A DNA stretch of 64,000 nucleotides from an uncultured Clostridia bacterium (GCA_947626165.1 CANQRG010000007.1:62001-126000); one strand, 5' to 3'; shown: positions 1-8,059, counted from the stretch's first letter. Program-made: numbers and translations. Notes: generated by a model not told the origin, from the letters alone.

Positions 1-162
1 GAAAGTGCTATTGCTAAAATGAAATGGGCGCTTTCCGAGTTTATCGTAGACGGCGTGTCAACTAATATCGACTTTCAGCTTAGACTTATCCGCAGACAAG
101 AGTTTTTAGACGGTAAATATGATAACGGCTTTTTAGGAAGAGTTGATATTTTAAAGGATTAA
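1..162 (+). CDS. accC: Acetyl-CoA carboxylase biotin carboxylase subunit, C-terminal fragment
   Basis: Only the last 53 codons lie in the window; the gene starts upstream. The visible peptide ends with the pattern typical of the AccC C-terminus: an AKMKWAL helix, then GVSTNIDFQ, a short linker, YDNGFLGR and the stop. AccC carboxylates the biotin on the carrier protein BCCP using ATP and bicarbonate, the first half-reaction of malonyl-CoA formation in the cytosol. It is followed after 53 bases by accD and accA on the same strand, so it is part of one acetyl-CoA carboxylase operon. Identity is firm from context plus motif; nothing can be said about the N-terminal ATP-grasp part. Confidence 0.88.
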   Translation, partial: ESAIAKMKWALSEFIVDGVSTNIDFQLRLIRRQEFLDGKYDNGFLGRVDILKD

Positions 163-215
163 TACAGCATAGCTTAGGATATGTTTAAATTCACCTGAAG
201 AAGGGAGATTCTTTT

Positions 216-1103
216 ATGCTTGAAGATTTGTTTTCAGTTGTAAAGACAAGGTTTAACGGAACTGAACCAAATACCTCAAATGTAAAAAAAGACGTTAAAA
301 CAGATATTCCAAAAGACTTGCTTTTTAAGTGTCCAAGGTGCTCAAATGTTACCTTTATGGACGATTTTACAGGTAATGCAAAGGTTTGTCCAAAATGCAA
401 TTACCATTCTAGGATTTCCGCTAAAGAGCGCATTGATATGACTTTTGATAAGGGCAGTTTAATTGAATTTGACAAGAATATGACCTCCAAAAACCCTATT
501 GACTTTCAGGACTATGAGGAAAAACAGAAAAGTATTCGTGAAAAAACAGGTCTAAAAGACGCAATTATCACAGGCGAAGCGACCATAAGGGGCGACCGAG
601 TTGTAATTGCGGTAATGGATTCAAGATATATGATGGCTTCTATGGGAAGCGTAGTCGGAGAAAAGCTGACCAGGGCTTTTGAATTCGCTACAGAAAACAA
701 ACTTCCAATAATAGTGTTTACAGCCTCAGGCGGAGCAAGAATGCAGGAGGGTACGGTTTCTCTTATGCAGATGGCAAAAACAAGCGGTGCTGTAGCCCGC
801 CACAACGAAGCCGGACTTTTATACATCACAGTTATGACCGACCCTACCACCGGCGGTGTAACGGCGTCTTTTGCCTCTCTTGGCGACATTATAATCGCCG
901 AGCCGAAGGTTCTTATCGGCTTTGCCGGCAGACGGGTCATTGAGGGTACAATAAAACAAAGACTACCCGATGATTTTCAGTCTGCTGAATTTTTAATGGA
1001 AAAAGGCTTTGTAGATATGATCGTTGAGAGAAAAAAAATAAGGCGAACTCTCTCTCATCTGCTAAAGCTTCACCAAAGCAAAGGGGGCAAATCTAATGAA
1101 TAA
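216..1103 (+). CDS. accD: Acetyl-CoA carboxylase carboxyltransferase subunit beta
   Basis: 295 residues, normal length for AccD. An N-terminal zinc ribbon is visible with cysteines at 39, 42, 58 and 61, followed by the crotonase-like carboxyltransferase fold with the conserved TASGGARMQEG and GGVTASFASLGD segments that shape the acetyl-CoA/biotin site. With AccA it transfers the carboxyl group from biotin to acetyl-CoA to give malonyl-CoA. The ATG has a good ribosome site (GAAGGGAG at 198-205). Its stop overlaps the accA start by 8 bases, which implies translational coupling and the 1:1 stoichiometry expected of the alpha2beta2 enzyme. Confidence 0.97.
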   Translation: MLEDLFSVVKTRFNGTEPNTSNVKKDVKTDIPKDLLFKCPRCSNVTFMDDFTGNAKVCPKCNYHSRISAKERIDMTFDKGSLIEFDKNMTSKNPIDFQDYEEKQKSIREKTGLKDAIITGEATIRGDRVVIAVMDSRYMMASMGSVVGEKLTRAFEFATENKLPIIVFTASGGARMQEGTVSLMQMAKTSGAVARHNEAGLLYITVMTDPTTGGVTASFASLGDIIIAEPKVLIGFAGRRVIEGTIKQRLPDDFQSAEFLMEKGFVDMIVERKKIRRTLSHLLKLHQSKGGKSNE

Positions 1104-1911
1104 CCTGCCCGCAAGCGAACGCCTTGATATTGTAAGAAACAAATTCCGCCCCACCGTGCGTGACTATATCCCGATGCTTTTTGACGATTTCTTTGAAATG
1201 CACGGCGATAGATACTACGGCGACGACGGCGCAATAATCGGCGGAATCGCATATTTTAACGATACACCTGTCACTGTTATTTCACAGGTCAAGGGACGTA
1301 ACCTTGAAGAAAATAAAGCCTCAAACTTTTCTATGCCCCATCCTGAAGGATACAGAAAAGCATTAAGGCTTGCTCATCAGGCAGAAAAGTTTCTCAGACC
1401 AATTATCTGCCTTATTGATACTCCGGGCGCTTTCTGCGGAGTTGAAGCGGAGGAACGAGGTCAGGGAGAAGCGATAGCCAAAAACCTGATGGAATTTATG
1501 ACGCTGAAAACTCCTGTGTTTTCTATAGTTTTAGGCGAGGGAGGAAGCGGAGGAGCATTAGCTCTGGGCGTTTGCGACGAATTGGCTATGCTTTCAAACG
1601 CTTTGTACTCTGTTATTTCGCCAAGAGGTTTCGCTTCAATTCTTTGGAAGGACGCGACCCGTGAACGTGAGGCGTGCGATATAATGAAGATTACTGCCGA
1701 AGATTTGCAGAATCTGGGCATATGCGATCATATTATTGAGGAGCCTGAAGGCGGCGCTCATAATAATCCCGACTTAGTTGCAGAAAATATTTGCAGTTAT
1801 TTGTGTGAAGCCTTTAAAAGAAATTTGCAAAAACCTATTGACGAATTGCTTAATGATAGGTATACTAAGTTTAGGAAAATCGGAGAATTTGAGGAAAACC
1901 TTGATAGTTAA
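1096..1911 (+). CDS. accA: Acetyl-CoA carboxylase carboxyltransferase subunit alpha
   Basis: 271 residues. The carboxyltransferase alpha fold is recognised from the RDYIPMLFDDFFEMHGDR segment near the N-terminus, then the stretch with DTPGAFCGVEAEERGQGEAI and the glycine-rich GEGGSGGALALG loop that forms an oxyanion hole in the family. It starts inside the end of accD (ATG at 1096, overlap 8 bases), so the two subunits are coupled. It is somewhat shorter than the roughly 315-residue E. coli protein, as is common in Firmicutes. The downstream acpP gene is separated by 84 bases containing a strong hairpin. Confidence 0.97.
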   Translation: MNNLPASERLDIVRNKFRPTVRDYIPMLFDDFFEMHGDRYYGDDGAIIGGIAYFNDTPVTVISQVKGRNLEENKASNFSMPHPEGYRKALRLAHQAEKFLRPIICLIDTPGAFCGVEAEERGQGEAIAKNLMEFMTLKTPVFSIVLGEGGSGGALALGVCDELAMLSNALYSVISPRGFASILWKDATREREACDIMKITAEDLQNLGICDHIIEEPEGGAHNNPDLVAENICSYLCEAFKRNLQKPIDELLNDRYTKFRKIGEFEENLDS

Positions 1912-1923
1912 TAACGGTTATGG

Positions 1924-1956
1924 CGGGATAAGCTGAATATTACAGCTTAAATCCCG
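1924..1956 (+). other. Intercistronic hairpin between accA and acpP
   Basis: CGGGAT and AAGCTG on the left pair with CAGCTT and ATCCCG on the right (12 base pairs with a two-base AA bulge, loop AATATTA). No U-run follows, so it does not look like a terminator. It may be an RNA processing or stability element that lets acpP message accumulate above accDA message; that role is inference. Confidence 0.5.
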
Positions 1957-1995
1957 AAATAATAGACATATCTTTAAAAAGGAGGTTGTTTTTAA

Positions 1996-2226
1996 ATGGT
2001 ATTTGATAAGGTAAAGGATATTATCGTTGATCAGCTTGATGTTGACGAAGACGAAGTTACAATGGAGGCTTCTATTACAGAGGATTTAGGTGCAGATTCT
2101 CTTGACGTTGTTGACCTGATTATGTCGCTTGAAGAAGAATTTGATATTAAAATTCCTGATGAAGAAGTTGAAAATGTAAAGACTGTCGGCGATATTGTTA
2201 AATTTATTGAAGAAATAGATAATTAG
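1996..2226 (+). CDS. acpP: Acyl carrier protein
   Basis: 76 residues, strongly acidic, the standard ACP size. The phosphopantetheine attachment motif DSLD is present with the serine at residue 35, inside the four-helix ACP pattern ([19 protein letters not shown]). It carries growing acyl chains for fatty acid synthesis in the cytosol. The ATG is preceded by a strong AGGAGG (1980-1985). It is the last gene of the operon and is followed at once by a rho-independent terminator; acpP lying after accA, rather than earlier among the fab genes, is a less usual order. Confidence 0.97.
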   Translation: MVFDKVKDIIVDQLDVDEDEVTMEASITEDLGADSLDVVDLIMSLEEEFDIKIPDEEVENVKTVGDIVKFIEEIDN

Positions 2227-2245
2227 TGTGAAAAATTTGATATGA

Positions 2246-2279
2246 GAAAAACCCCGAAATAATATCGGGGTTTTTTCTT
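2246..2279. terminator. Bidirectional terminator after acpP
   Basis: CCCCGA (2252-2257) pairs with TCGGGG (2265-2270); it is flanked by an A-run on the left and a T-run on the right, so it can end acpP transcription rightwards and any leftward transcript from 2624. Confidence 0.9.
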
Positions 2280-2624
2280 TAAATAATAAAAACTAAAAAT
2301 GAATCTTTTTTAATAAGTCCATTTATTAATTATATATTTTATCGGCGGATTTACGTTATTTAAAATTCCACAAAACTAAACATTCTTCCTAAATTATCCC
2401 TTAACTATGGTAAATTAATATCATTTCATATGCTGTGGTCGTCTCAACAACACTGAAATGAAATAATACTAACCAAACTGCGACAGCCACTTTAATGACT
2501 GAACATATAAACACGTAAATCCGCCAAATAAAACACTTCAATATGCACCTAAAAAACAGATGTCATATTAAAAGCTAAAAAAGCATGGCATACAATGTAT
2601 AAAAATAGCTTTTGTATGTTATTT
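2250..2624 (-). ncRNA. Candidate structured non-coding RNA with its own promoter
   Basis: On the minus strand a near-perfect vegetative promoter (next entry) points into a stretch with no open frame of note. Within it, 13 bases at 2344-2356 are perfectly complementary to 2513-2525, and six more pairs (2337-2342 with 2528-2533) extend this closing stem. Inside sits a second hairpin in which TCATTTCA pairs with TGAAATGA, with an inner TTGT/ACGA stem. Transcription could end at the bidirectional terminator near 2250, or just after the closing stem. The size and shape (about 190 bases inside a long closing stem) resemble 6S-like RNAs, but I cannot match it to a named family. A miniature transposon with 13-base terminal repeats is the main alternative. 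Confidence 0.5.
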
Positions 2625-2630
2625 ATATAC

Positions 2631-2660
2631 ATTATATAGCAAACTTAACGTTTATGTCAA
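2631..2660 (-). promoter_or_regulatory. SigA-type promoter driving the minus-strand RNA candidate
   Basis: On the minus strand TTGACA (2655-2660) and TATAAT (2631-2636) are both perfect consensus, 18 bases apart. No protein gene lies downstream on that strand, so it most likely serves an RNA starting near 2624. Confidence 0.65.
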
Positions 2661-2830
2661 GCATAAACAATAGACAATAATAATTTTTGTTTAATTGTGC
2701 TAATTGATAGCGATGTTTTTTATACATTTTGTCAAAGATTAACTACTTTTGTCGATGCAGATATAACCTAAATGCAAATAAAAAATACTTATAAATTAAC
2801 AGTATTGAAAATAATTATTTTATTGCAAAG

Positions 2831-2928
2831 AATAACGCTTGAACCATCCCCGATTCAAGCGTTATTCGCCCTTTCGGGCATTTATAGGAATATTTAGGAA
2901 GAAAGCATAATTATTAATATTTGCTTTC
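2831..2928. other. Cluster of three hairpins in the xre upstream region
   Basis: A perfect 13-pair stem (2831-2843 with 2854-2866, loop CCATCCCCGA) is followed after one base by a short stem GCCC/GGGC (2868-2879), whose loop read on the minus strand is the GNRA tetraloop GAAA, and then GAAAGCA/TGCTTTC (2901-2907 with 2922-2928). The rest of the 2534-3137 gap is very AT-rich, with a small GTTTATG/CATAAAC hairpin at 2650-2668 and no coding signal. Confidence 0.5.
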
Positions 2929-3137
2929 AAAAGTAGAATGCGTGTTCATAATTTTTTATTATATTTTCCTTGTATTACTATAATATACTAAATAAAGGTT
3001 ATTTTTTATTATTATAACTCAAAAGAGTGTGCTTGTCAATACATCTGAGCAATATATTTATTAAAAAAATGTTTTATAATACTAATATACTTTTAATTAT
3101 AAAATTATAAGGACAAAAGAAAACAGAGGTGTTAAGC

Positions 3138-3431
3138 TTGGATGTTTTGGGTAGAATAAAAACGCTAATGAAAAATGCCGATTGGACAGAATACAAACTC
3201 GCCAAAGAAAGTCATCTATCTCAATCGACTATTTCAAATATGTTTGTGCGAAATACACTTCCTACAATACCGACCCTTGAAAACATTTGTAATGCATTTA
3301 ATATTTCACTTTCAGACTTTTTCTTAGAGGAAAAAGAAAAGAATGAACAAAAACAACTCTTATCAAATTTTGCGATGCTGAATAAAGAACAAAAAAGACT
3401 AGTAATCAAATTAATAGAAAACATAAAATAA
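3138..3431 (+). CDS. XRE-family helix-turn-helix regulator
   Basis: About 97 residues. The first 65 form a Cro/C1-type helix-turn-helix: MDVLGRIKTLM, then YKLAKESHLSQSTISNMF as the turn and recognition helix, and IPTLENICNAFNISLSDFF closing the five-helix domain. The rest is a short lysine-rich helix. The frame is open from a GTG at 3129, but the AGAGGTG ribosome site (3125-3131) fits a TTG start at 3138 that gives the family's usual MDVLGRI beginning. It probably binds DNA as a dimer; targets are unknown. A terminator overlaps its stop codon and no gene is obviously co-transcribed. Confidence 0.85.
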   Translation: MDVLGRIKTLMKNADWTEYKLAKESHLSQSTISNMFVRNTLPTIPTLENICNAFNISLSDFFLEEKEKNEQKQLLSNFAMLNKEQKRLVIKLIENIK

Positions 3432-3472
3432 ACTCGCGAACAAAATTGTGCTCTCGAGTTTATTTTACTATA
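3425..3472 (+). terminator. Terminator after xre
   Basis: AAAATAAACTCG (3425-3436, overlapping the stop codon) pairs perfectly with CGAGTTTATTTT (3455-3466), 12 pairs with an 18-base loop; T-rich after. Confidence 0.75.
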
Positions 3473-3568
3473 TTTATAAAAATTTTAATAAAAATAAAGA
3501 CAAATAAATTTTTTTATGCTATAATGTATTTAATATATTTCAAAACACTTGAAGAAAGGATAATACTA

Positions 3569-3973
3569 ATGATAAATGAAAAATCCTGTGGGGCGATCGT
3601 TTATCGAAAATATCATGGGAATACCGAAATTTTGCTTATAAAGCACATCAACAGCGGTCATTGGTCATTTCCAAAGGGCCATGTTGAGCGCGGCGAAACA
3701 GAGGTTGAAACTGCACACCGAGAAATCCTTGAAGAAACCAGCATTGACACTATAATTGATCCGACCTTCAGAGAAACAGTTTCCTACTTTCCAAAAAAAG
3801 ATACTCATAAAATAGTAGTTTATTTTATTGCAAAAGCAAAAAATACTAACTATGTTCCCCAAAAGGAAGAAATCGCTGACGTCAGGTGGATAGAGATCGA
3901 CCGTGCGTGTTCAGTTCTCTCTTATGATAATGATAAAGGCATTGTCAATAAGGCAAAAAGTTTTCTAGGTTAA
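3569..3973 (+). CDS. Nudix hydrolase, Ap4A-hydrolase type
   Basis: 134 residues from the ATG at 3569, chosen because GAAGAAAGGA (3551-3560) is a good ribosome site; the frame is open further upstream but that part is low-complexity. The Nudix box is clear: GHVERGETEVETAHREILEE, with the final glycine replaced by serine (EETSI). The N-terminal SCGAIVYR and HWSFPKGH around the box resemble bacterial bis(5'-nucleosyl)-tetraphosphatases, which cleave Ap4A and so limit stress dinucleotides. Substrate is inference from family resemblance. It is a single gene with its own terminator. Confidence 0.88.
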   Translation: MINEKSCGAIVYRKYHGNTEILLIKHINSGHWSFPKGHVERGETEVETAHREILEETSIDTIIDPTFRETVSYFPKKDTHKIVVYFIAKAKNTNYVPQKEEIADVRWIEIDRACSVLSYDNDKGIVNKAKSFLG

Positions 3974-3978
3974 ACCTA

Positions 3979-4012
3979 AACAACTCAGGCTATGCGCTTG
4001 GGTTGTTTTTTT
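3979..4012 (+). terminator. Terminator after the nudix gene
   Basis: AACAACTCAGG (3979-3989) pairs with CTTGGGTTGTT (3997-4007) through 11 pairs including two G-U, followed by a T-run; it overlaps the 3' end of spoVG on the other strand. Confidence 0.8.
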
Positions 4013-4286
4013 CCTGTTCGGCATTTTGCATCTCAAGCTCTTTTTGATAAGACGAAAGTATCTGCGACTCAAATTCAGCTCTTACATCACTGTTTATCGG
4101 GTGAACAACATCTCTGAACGTACCCTTTTCATCACGTCTGCTGGGCATCGCAACAAAAAGTCTGTTTTCGCCTTGAATTATCTTTATGTCATGTACCGCA
4201 AAAACATCATCCAGAGTAATGCTTACAACTCCTCTTAGCTTGCCCGAATCTAATAGCTTTCTTATTTTAATGTCTGTTATTTTCAT
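3990..4286 (-). CDS. spoVG: SpoVG family regulatory protein
   Basis: 98 residues. The start MKITDIKIRKL is the SpoVG signature, and VSITLDDVFAVHDIKIIQG followed by FVAMPSRR and DVVHPI match the conserved beta-sheet core; the C-terminal tail is variable. The start at 4286 is chosen over an ATG 24 bases earlier because AAAGG lies just upstream. In Firmicutes SpoVG is a site-specific DNA/RNA-binding regulator that affects sporulation, capsule and cell division. Here it is divergent from murC, with about 200 AT-rich bases between them that probably hold both promoters. Confidence 0.95.
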   Translation of the reverse strand: MKITDIKIRKLLDSGKLRGVVSITLDDVFAVHDIKIIQGENRLFVAMPSRRDEKGTFRDVVHPINSDVRAEFESQILSSYQKELEMQNAEQEKNNPSA

Positions 4287-4488
4287 ATGTCCTTTACCTT
4301 TCCTGTGCAAATTTAAACGAATTTTTATGATTTTAGTTTACTATTGTCAAAGCTCGCTGTTTGCACACCTTTATTTAAAAATATTTTTGACCAAAGCTAT
4401 ATTTTTATTCAAAAAGACTTTATTTTTATTAAAAAATGTTATATAATATATAAAAGAATATATGTTCATCACGAAAGGACGCTTCTTA

Positions 4489-5925
4489 ATGCTTAAACAA
4501 AACGCAAAAATAGATTCAAACATTTTAAAAGGAAAGAAGCATATCCACTTTATTGGGATAGGAGGAAGCGGTATGTATCCGCTTGCTCAGATCCTTCATA
4601 CAAAAGGGTATTACCTTACCGGCTCTGATAATAACGAAACCGAAACGCTCGACGCTGTAAGAAAAATGGGCATACCTGTTTTTATGGGGCAAAGAGCCGA
4701 AAATATAAAAGGCGCTGATCTGATTGTGCATACAGCGGCTATAATGGACGATAACCCCGAGCTTATCGCCTCACATCAAAGCGGTGTTCCCGTTTTGGAA
4801 AGAAGCGAGCTTTTGGGCATTGTTACAGAGTGGTATAATAAAGCAATCTGTATTTCAGGTACTCACGGTAAGACAACAACAAGCTCAATGCTGACGCAGA
4901 TTTTCGTTGAAGAAGGCGTTGACATCTCCTGTGTTATCGGAGGAAAGCTCCCGTCTATCGGAGGAAGCGGGCGGGCAGGAAGCAGCGATATAATGGTCTG
5001 CGAGGCGTGCGAGTTTGTAGACACATTTTTAAAGCTGTCACCTGATGTTGCAGTTATTTTAAATGTCGACGCCGACCACTTGGACTACTTCGGAACACTT
5101 GAAAATATTAAAAAGTCATTCCACAAATTTGCCTCAAAGGCTACAAAGGCTCTTATCGTAAACGGCGACGACCAAAACACTCTTGACGCCATTAAGGGAA
5201 TAGACAAAGAAGTAATAACCTTCGGTTTTGACAAAAAGAACGATTACTCTGCTGAAATTACCCAGACAAAAGGTCTTGAAACTGCATTTGACCTTTATTA
5301 CAAGGGTACAAAGGAGTGTACGCTTGCAATACACGTTCCGGGCGTTCACAACGTATTGAATGCGCTTGCCGCTATTGCCGCCGCCAGATATTCAGGCGTT
5401 TCATATGACGGTATAGCGATGGGACTTCAAACTTTCAGAGGGGCAATAAGACGTTTCCAGAAAATCGACGAGGTAAACGGCATAACTGTTGTAGACGACT
5501 ATGCCCATCACCCTGCCGAGATCGAGGCTACACTTAAAGCCGCTAAAGCTCTCGACTTCAAAAACGTATGGGCAGTATTTCAGCCGTTCACATATTCGAG
5601 AACCTCAATGCTAATGAACGACTTTGTAAAAGCCCTTGAAATCGCCGATTACACAGTTCTCACAGATATTATGGGAAGCCGTGAGAAGAACACGCAAGGT
5701 GTTTACTCAAAGGATTTGGGCGAAAGGATTCCGGGATGTATTTGGTTCGATTCTCCTAAAGAAGTTCAGGACGCTCAAACAACCGAACAAAAGGAAAAAA
5801 ATTTCGACCAAGTCGTAAATTATATCTGCAAAAACGCAAAAGAAGGCGATTTAGTTATAACTCTGGGCTGCGGAGACGTTTACAAAGCCGCAAAAAAGCT
5901 AGTGCAAAAATTAAAAGACAGATAA
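4489..5925 (+). CDS. murC: UDP-N-acetylmuramate--L-alanine ligase
   Basis: 478 residues from the ATG at 4489 (GAAAGGA at 4473-4479); an in-frame ATG at 4462 lacks a ribosome site. All three Mur ligase domains are visible: an N-terminal Rossmann-like domain opening with HFIGIGGSGM, the central ATPase domain with the P-loop GTHGKTTTSSM and NVDADHLDYF, and the C-terminal domain after DDYAHHPAEI. It adds the first peptide residue, L-alanine, to UDP-MurNAc in the cytosol. It lies about 57 kb from the mur/fts cluster at 57-64 kb in this window, so murC has left the dcw cluster. Confidence 0.98.
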   Translation: MLKQNAKIDSNILKGKKHIHFIGIGGSGMYPLAQILHTKGYYLTGSDNNETETLDAVRKMGIPVFMGQRAENIKGADLIVHTAAIMDDNPELIASHQSGVPVLERSELLGIVTEWYNKAICISGTHGKTTTSSMLTQIFVEEGVDISCVIGGKLPSIGGSGRAGSSDIMVCEACEFVDTFLKLSPDVAVILNVDADHLDYFGTLENIKKSFHKFASKATKALIVNGDDQNTLDAIKGIDKEVITFGFDKKNDYSAEITQTKGLETAFDLYYKGTKECTLAIHVPGVHNVLNALAAIAAARYSGVSYDGIAMGLQTFRGAIRRFQKIDEVNGITVVDDYAHHPAEIEATLKAAKALDFKNVWAVFQPFTYSRTSMLMNDFVKALEIADYTVLTDIMGSREKNTQGVYSKDLGERIPGCIWFDSPKEVQDAQTTEQKEKNFDQVVNYICKNAKEGDLVITLGCGDVYKAAKKLVQKLKDR

Positions 5926-5975
5926 TAGGTTATTGCATTTTATAATCCTGCAGAAACGAAAGGAAGATGGTAGAA

Positions 5976-6566
5976 ATGAAAACTCTAAGCGATAGAGACA
6001 AGCTTGTCTACAAGTACATCAAAGAGCGCATTGAGGACGGTTATGCTCCTACAGTCAGAGAAATATGCGCCGAATTCGGCTTTAAATCTTCATCTACAGG
6101 ATTTCGCTGTATAGAATCTCTAAAGGAAGCCGGACTTTTGGAAAAAGGAACAAATCAAAACCGCGCTATAAAGCTGACAGGCAAACGTGGTATGAGTATT
6201 CCGCTGGTTGGCACAGTTACCGCAGGAAAACCTATCACCGCCATTGAAGATATAACCGATTACATCAGCTTTCAACCTGACCGGCACTATTCTAACCAGC
6301 TTTTTGCACTAAAGGTTCGCGGAGAAAGTATGATAAACGCAGCTATCTTAGACGGCGATATTGTAATTGTTGAGCAAGTTCCTGTCGCAGATAACGGTGA
6401 AATTGTCGTTGCTCTTGTCAACGACGAGGAGGCTACCGTTAAAAGATTTTACAAAGAAAATGGGCACTTCAGGCTTCAGCCTGAAAACGATACAATGGAG
6501 CCAATTATCGTTGACGAGGCGAAAATCTTAGGAAAGGTCGTAGCTGTAGTAAGATACTATGATTGA
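5976..6566 (+). CDS. lexA: LexA repressor
   Basis: 196 residues from the ATG at 5976; an ATG three codons earlier sits directly on the AAAGGAAG ribosome site and is less likely. The N-terminal winged helix (LSDRDKLVYKYI, VREICAEFGFKSSSTG) binds SOS operators. The C-terminal S24 peptidase domain has the self-cleavage Ala-Gly bond (residues 83-84, TVTAGKP), the catalytic serine at 118 (RGESM) and lysine at 156 (ATVKRFY). RecA filaments trigger self-cleavage after DNA damage. I see no good GAAC-N4-GTTC operator directly upstream, so autoregulation is not evident. Confidence 0.97.
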   Translation: MKTLSDRDKLVYKYIKERIEDGYAPTVREICAEFGFKSSSTGFRCIESLKEAGLLEKGTNQNRAIKLTGKRGMSIPLVGTVTAGKPITAIEDITDYISFQPDRHYSNQLFALKVRGESMINAAILDGDIVIVEQVPVADNGEIVVALVNDEEATVKRFYKENGHFRLQPENDTMEPIIVDEAKILGKVVAVVRYYD

Positions 6567-6590
6567 TGTAAACTAAAATACAACATACAT

Positions 6591-6627
6591 AAACCCTCAG
6601 AAGATAAAACTTCTGAGGGTTTAACTT
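6591..6627 (+). terminator. Terminator after lexA
   Basis: AAACCCTCAGAAG (6591-6603) pairs perfectly with CTTCTGAGGGTTT (6610-6622), loop ATAAAA, followed by a short T-run. Confidence 0.85.
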
Positions 6628-6637
6628 TTTGCAAAAT

Positions 6638-6676
6638 AAAAAGAGCAAGACCTATTACGAGTCCGCCCTCTTATTT
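6638..6676 (-). terminator. Probable terminator after rpsT
   Basis: On the minus strand AAGAG and GAC segments pair with GTC and CTCTT across a small internal loop, and a run of T residues follows. A weaker fold than its neighbours. Confidence 0.5.
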
Positions 6677-6684
6677 AATGAAAG

Positions 6685-6936
6685 TTACTTAATTAATTTC
6701 GCAAGCTGTGACTTCTTTCTTGCAGCTTTATTCTTGTGCATAATGCCTTTAGCAGCAGCCTGGTCAACCTTCTTTATTGCATAGGTAACTGCTTCCTTAG
6801 CGTTTGCATCGCCGTTGGCAACAGCGGCCTGAGCCTTCTTTAAAACTGTCTTGATCTCTGACTTAATGGCTTTGTTTCTAGCAGTTTTAGTGTTGATGAC
6901 CTTAACTCTTTTCTTTGCTGATTTAATATTCGGCAT
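6685..6936 (-). CDS. rpsT: 30S ribosomal protein S20
   Basis: 83 residues, very rich in lysine and alanine. The start MPNIKSAKKRVK is the S20 signature; it continues with INTKTARNKAIKS and ends KKSQLAKLIK, consistent with the three-helix bundle that binds the 5' domain of 16S rRNA. The ATG at 6936 has a strong GGAGGTG ribosome site; the frame is open 21 codons further up but that part is not S20-like. It is a single gene divergent from gpr. Confidence 0.97.
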   Translation of the reverse strand: MPNIKSAKKRVKVINTKTARNKAIKSEIKTVLKKAQAAVANGDANAKEAVTYAIKKVDQAAAKGIMHKNKAARKKSQLAKLIK

Positions 6937-7195
6937 TTTTACACCTCCTCTGAAAAATTTACAAAAATCTCTTTTTAAGACCTCTGTAATAATTTGCACT
7001 TATTTGCATAAGCTAATTGCATGACTGAGAGGAAAATGCAATTATTTTATAAAACAAGTCTCAAGTGATATAATAACACAATGAAAACAAAATTGCAAGC
7101 ATTTTAAGGAATTTTTTTATATGTCGAATTTACAGTAATAATCAAACATATCATTGTCTTATTATCTTATATGTATTTTGAAGGGAGAAAAAATT

Positions 7196-8059
7196 ATGGG
7201 TATACGAACCGACCTTGCGCTTGAAGCAACACAGCAGCTTACTAAGACAACTCCTGTTGAGGGAATAACAAAAAACGAATACCAAAAAGCCAATCTCAAC
7301 ATAACTGAAATTATTGTTGAAACCGACTCTGCCGCACAAAATCTCGGCAAGCCCAAAGGAAAATATATAACTATTCAAAGCGAGCTTTCGCTTGAAAACC
7401 ATCCTGATAATTTCAACGAGCGTGTAGACATTCTAGCTGAGGAAATAAATAAGCTGTGCGGCAACAAAGAAAATATACTTGTTATAGGTCTTGGCAACAA
7501 AAGCATAACTCCGGACAGCTTAGGTCCTGACGTTGCCGACCAGACCTTTGCGACCCGCCATATAAAACAGCTTGCAAAGGACGTTGATACATCAGACCTT
7601 TCAACCGTTTCTGTTATAAAGACCGGTGTTTTGGGTGATACAGGAATCGAATCAAGCGAGACTGTCCGTGCCATCTGCGATATGCTCAAGCCTACTGTTA
7701 TTATCGCTATCGATGCTCTTGCCTGTTCGGAAATATCTAATCTTGGCACAACAATACAACTTTGCGATACGGGTATTTCTCCCGGCAGCGGAGTTGAAAA
7801 CGCACGCAAGGAGCTTTCAGAGCAAACTCTGGGTGCGAAGGTCATAGCTATCGGAGTGCCAACAGTCGTCGATATGCAGACAATATCAGAATATGTGTTC
7901 GGAACACCAGCTCCAAACAAGGAAATGAACAATATGATGGTAACTCCGCGTTCTATAGACAAGCTGATAATGCGAGTTTCAAGGCTCATAGCTATGGGAA
8001 TAAACCGTGCATTTCAACCCAATTTGTCTATTGAAGATATAACCTCGCTTGTTGAATAA
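7196..8059 (+). CDS. gpr: GPR endopeptidase (germination protease)
   Basis: 287 residues from the ATG at 7196 with AAGGGAG upstream; an in-frame TTG at 7154 is rejected. The start MGIRTDLALEA matches the propeptide region of GPR, an aspartate-type protease that is made as a zymogen in the forespore and cuts small acid-soluble spore proteins at germination. Further conserved stretches are GLGNKSITPDSLGP, KTGVLGDTGIE, IDALACSE and ISPGSGVEN. Its presence argues that the organism makes, or recently made, endospores. Its terminator follows directly, so it is monocistronic. Confidence 0.97.
   Translation: MGIRTDLALEATQQLTKTTPVEGITKNEYQKANLNITEIIVETDSAAQNLGKPKGKYITIQSELSLENHPDNFNERVDILAEEINKLCGNKENILVIGLGNKSITPDSLGPDVADQTFATRHIKQLAKDVDTSDLSTVSVIKTGVLGDTGIESSETVRAICDMLKPTVIIAIDALACSEISNLGTTIQLCDTGISPGSGVENARKELSEQTLGAKVIAIGVPTVVDMQTISEYVFGTPAPNKEMNNMMVTPRSIDKLIMRVSRLIAMGINRAFQPNLSIEDITSLVE

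Noticed and set aside
2344..2525. Miniature transposon with 13-base terminal inverted repeats
   Set aside because: No clear target-site duplication is visible, the pairing continues beyond the repeats and a promoter faces inward, so a structured RNA is preferred; kept as the main alternative.
4457..4468. GAATATATGTTC, one base off a GAAC-N4-GTTC LexA operator, upstream of murC
   Set aside because: A single imperfect match in AT-rich DNA and upstream of a wall gene; not enough to call an SOS operator.
7375..7989. 204-codon open frame on the minus strand
   Set aside because: It lies fully opposite gpr, has no ribosome site and its peptide is the serine- and leucine-rich kind typical of antisense shadows.
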